The notes beneath the pieces are model-generated. The model was not told the origin of the DNA, did no database searches, and was given only the letters and a program-made list of their open reading frames with translations. 64,000 nucleotides of DNA. Origin: Bostrychus sinensis (lineage: Eukaryota > Chordata > Actinopteri > Gobiiformes > Eleotridae). Location of the stretch: assembly GCA_020698575.1 (NCBI GenBank), contig CM036240.1, positions 20,082,211-20,146,210 on the forward strand, given 5' to 3'. Below are positions 61,778 through 64,000 of the stretch, piece after piece. The translations under genes were made by a program, and so were the position numbers. Within the stretch, counting starts at the first letter, position 1, and each line of letters begins with the position of its first letter.

Positions 61778-62338
61778 CACACTGGTCTACAAATTTTTGG
61801 ACTCGATCTGCTTCCCGAGATAAAAGTGGCTAAATCTCATTTATTTTGAGATGAACTGAAAATCAATTGATAACTGTGCTGGTTAGCTAATGTATTCAAG
61901 ATATTGAATGGTGTTGTTTCACATCAAAATCGCATCTGTTTATACAATAGATTTAGGCATTTTTGCTTAAAAATAACATTTATATTTTGAAAATATTTAA
62001 TTTCTCTACATGCATGCATTTTGTCCACTTATAAGAGAGAGATTTCTGCAAATAAAAACAAAACATTTTATGTCAAAACTCTAGACATATTAAAATGAAT
62101 GTATTGGAATGTGCAGACAGGCTTTCAGATAGAACTGGTTGCTGATAGACACGCTGTACCTTCTGATAAACTACTGTTTTTGCCTTATTTTGCATAAATT
62201 TCCTATTTTGACCCAATACTGTTTCTTGGAAACTAAAGCCAATCTGCACTTCTGACTTACTTTTTCTTTATTAGTGACCTAATCCAAGAAAAATTTCACT
62301 ACTTTTGTTCCGGAAGCATTTTGCTTGTAGACCAGTGT
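61778..62338. mobile_element. Short inverted-repeat DNA element (CACTGGTCTACAA termini)
   Basis: CACTGGTCTACAA near 61779 is matched by TTGTAGACCAGTG near 62325-62337, an almost perfect 13-base inverted pair. Both sides are bordered by TCA, a possible 3-base target duplication. The roughly 560-base interior is AT-rich with no coding frame. It lies inside the outer element at 60716-63053, between the fold-back and the outer right end, so it is a later insertion or part of a composite. Confidence 0.6.
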
Positions 62339-63312
62339 CATACATTAAACAGCAGCGCAGCCTCAATCCACTGTGAGCAGCTGTCAATCAAGCATCACAG
62401 CGAGCATTGGGAGGCAATGGGATAAACACAACAGGACTGACACTGTCATCATGTAGCCTGTACGCAGCGTTTAAAGACTGCTTAATCTCACTGTAAGGAT
62501 TTAAAAGTAGCTTACCTGGAACAGACTGAAAGCCCAGAGACAGGACCTGTAAAGGCTGAAGTTCAGGGGAGCGTGAGAGAAACAAGAAAGTGTCGCAGGT
62601 AAAGTCCATTTCTTTGTTTCCTCTGACTTCAAAGCAACACGTTAGTGTTATATCTTTGTAAATATGCCCTGTTAGAGCATTATAACTTATTTTCAATGGC
62701 CCATCTGTGCACTAAAAGCTGCACTCTTTCCTCCGTAAAACTTTTGCTCCTGCTTCTCCAACATGCTAAATTTACACGCAGATTTAGCTCCCATACATGT
62801 GATAAATCAAACAAAATCAAACTTTGCGACTGCAAACCAACATCATTTGCCTTTTCCATGCCTTGAATTTTGCGTGTTCTGGCAAGAACGCATTGTTTTA
62901 CATGTTCATTAAGTCACCAGTGCAAAATTTGCACTGCGTTCGTTATAGCGTTCTCTTATGAGAGACGCTAACCTCAGCTGGTCCTGAGTTTGCTCCAATT
63001 TTAGCGCATCTTATTCATTTAGTGTGCACACAAACCTTTGATAAATCTGGCCCATAGTTAGTATAGGACTCAATCAATTAAATACCACTCCTGCAGTTAT
63101 ATTAAGTTTGTGTTCTTATTTTGGCACTGTTGCTATAGACTCTATTCTAATGGTGCTGACTTCCTTCCACACATAAACCCGACCTGACCTGAGCGCCTTG
63201 AAAAGTCCTAGCGGTCACCTGCTGATCTCTTACAAACAAGCATTAATTTATTTTTTTTATTTTTTTATTTTTTTATGTTTTCACATAAATATTTTTACAC
63301 ATTGTTAATCTA

Positions 63313-64000
63313 CACTCACCGGCCACTTTATTAGGCACAGGTGTCCAGCTGCTCGTTAACGCAAATTTCTAATCAGCCAATCACATGGCAGCAAGACATG
63401 GTCAAGAAGATCTGCTGCAGTTCAAACCGAGCGTCAGAACGGGGAAGAAAGGTGATTTAAGTGACTTTGAACATGGCATGGTTGTTGGTGCCAGACGGGC
63501 TGGTCTGAGTATTTCAGAAACTGCTGATCTACTGGAATTTTCACTCACAACCATCTCTAGGGTTTACATAGATTGGTCCGAAAAAGAGAAAATATCCAGT
63601 GAGCGGCAGTTCTGGGGGTGAAAATGCCTTGTTGATGCCAGAGGTTAGAGGAGAATGGCCAGACTGGTTCGAGCTGATAGAAAGGCAACAGTAACTCAAA
63701 TAACCACTTGTTACAACCGAGGTATGCAGAAGAGCATCTCTGAACGCACAACACGTCGAACCTTGAGGAAGATGGGCTACAGCAACAGAAGACCACACCG
63801 GGTGCCACTCCTGTCAACTAAGAACAGGAAACTGAGGCTACAATTTGCACAGGCTCACCAAAATTGGACAATAGAAGATTGGAAAAAAGTTGTCTGGTCT
63901 GATAAGTCTCGATTTCTGCTGCGACATTCGGATGGTAGGGTGAGAATTTGGCATCAACAACATGAAAGCATGGAACCATCCTGCCTTGTATCAACGGTTC
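63313..64000 (+). mobile_element. Tc1-like DNA transposon, left end, cut by window edge
   Basis: A TA dinucleotide at 63311-63312 is followed by CACTCACCGGCCACTTTATT, the terminal sequence of a widespread teleost Tc1/mariner-group element. About 70 bases of terminal and untranslated sequence precede the transposase-like frame. The element runs off the window, so the right terminus, the second TA and total length cannot be judged. Confidence 0.85.
63385..64000 (+). pseudogene. Tc1-like transposase, interrupted by two stop codons, 3' truncated by window
   Basis: The frame opens with an ATG and encodes an N-terminal helix-turn-helix region (GMVVGARRAGLSISETADLL) typical of Tc1-group transposases. 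It is broken by TGA at 63619-63621 and TAG at 63649-63651. Both look like C-to-T changes (CGA to TGA, CAG to TAG), because the same frame continues intact on both sides. Downstream, the frame reads through the second DNA-binding part (RTTRRTLRKMGY) and reaches the start of the catalytic core. That contains WSDKSRF, whose Asp is the first DDE residue; Lys stands where Glu is common. No frameshift was seen to the window end. The copy cannot make a full transposase and is presumably dead. Confidence in the family is high, and in inactivity good. Confidence 0.88.

Larger units (their letters stand above)
60716..63053. mobile_element. Outer DNA transposon remnant with degenerate terminal inverted repeats, hosting two other elements
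   Basis: The left end reads GAGCCATATTTACTAA (60716-60731). The right end, reverse complemented, reads GGGCCAGATTTATCAA (63038-63053). Similarity continues inward (TGCTAAATTGCGAGTGCAG on the left, GCGCTAAAATTGGAGCAAAC on the right). The interior holds a fold-back element (61253-61713) and a second inverted-repeat element (61778-62338). A 102-codon minus-strand open frame at 62388-62696 matches nothing I recognise; it may be unused or part of an element exon. The superfamily is not assigned, because the target duplication is unclear. Confidence 0.55.
37951..63312. other. 5' flanking intergenic region of dach1
   Basis: This is non-coding DNA upstream of the gene. It contains most of the mobile-element remnants listed separately, plus several repeat-poor blocks (43300-46000, 50180-50660, 51900-52700, 57310-57720, 59800-60540). 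No host gene with a convincing multi-exon structure was recognised. In tetrapods the DACH1 5' side is a gene desert, which fits. A possible short terminal exon near 56178 is described separately. Confidence 0.7.

Noticed and set aside
62388..62696. 102-codon minus-strand frame inside the transposon nest
   Set aside because: No transposase or other domain recognised; reported only as part of the element, not as a gene.

Overview
The window looks like teleost nuclear DNA, probably from a percomorph-type fish. It holds one well-supported host gene segment and is otherwise non-coding. The gene is the first coding exon of a dachshund-family transcription co-regulator, dach1, on the minus strand at 37015-37568. 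The call rests on the conserved N-terminus, the complete Ski/Sno/Dac-type DNA-binding fold, and a canonical splice donor directly after the split codon. The fish assignment rests on the mobile-element families: a Tc1-like element with the CACTCACCGGCC terminus, short DNA elements with the ACAACCCCAATTCC terminus, tRNA-derived SINEs ending in AATAAAGGCAAAA, and palindromic CATAATTATGAG fold-backs.

Layout. Because the gene runs on the minus strand, positions 1-37014 are intron 1. No exon 2 was recognised, so the intron is at least 37 kb. Positions 37569 to about 37950 are the 5' UTR and promoter zone, with a GC box. Positions 37950 to 64000 are 5' flanking DNA. Mobile elements are unevenly spread. 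They cluster at 6.9-10.6 kb, 23-31.7 kb and, most densely, 38-43 kb and 46-64 kb. Large stretches look nearly free of recognisable repeats: 1-6.8 kb, 13.3-22.5 kb, 31.7-38 kb and 43.3-46 kb. They are rich in TAAT/ATTA homeodomain-type words and POU octamers. DACH1 introns and flanks in vertebrates are known for deeply conserved enhancers, so these stretches are the best candidates for such elements. That is inference, because no alignment could be run.

Notable structures outside the gene: two large fold-back elements whose arms are built of short satellite units (53030-53640 and 61253-61713); a smaller inverted cluster carrying a degenerate telomere-like tract (9012-9221); a local duplication in which one copy gained an insert and lost an internal segment (6905-8580 versus 8958-9652); a 341-bp tandem duplication inside a nested transposon (27960-28615); a repeat family with an embedded TAG trinucleotide tract, present at least four times; a transposon nest at 60716-63053; and an edge-truncated, twice-interrupted Tc1-like transposase from 63313. 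No RNA gene, CRISPR array or complete autonomous element was found. I see no convincing previously undescribed gene system. The strongest unusual signals are the fold-back and duplication structures.
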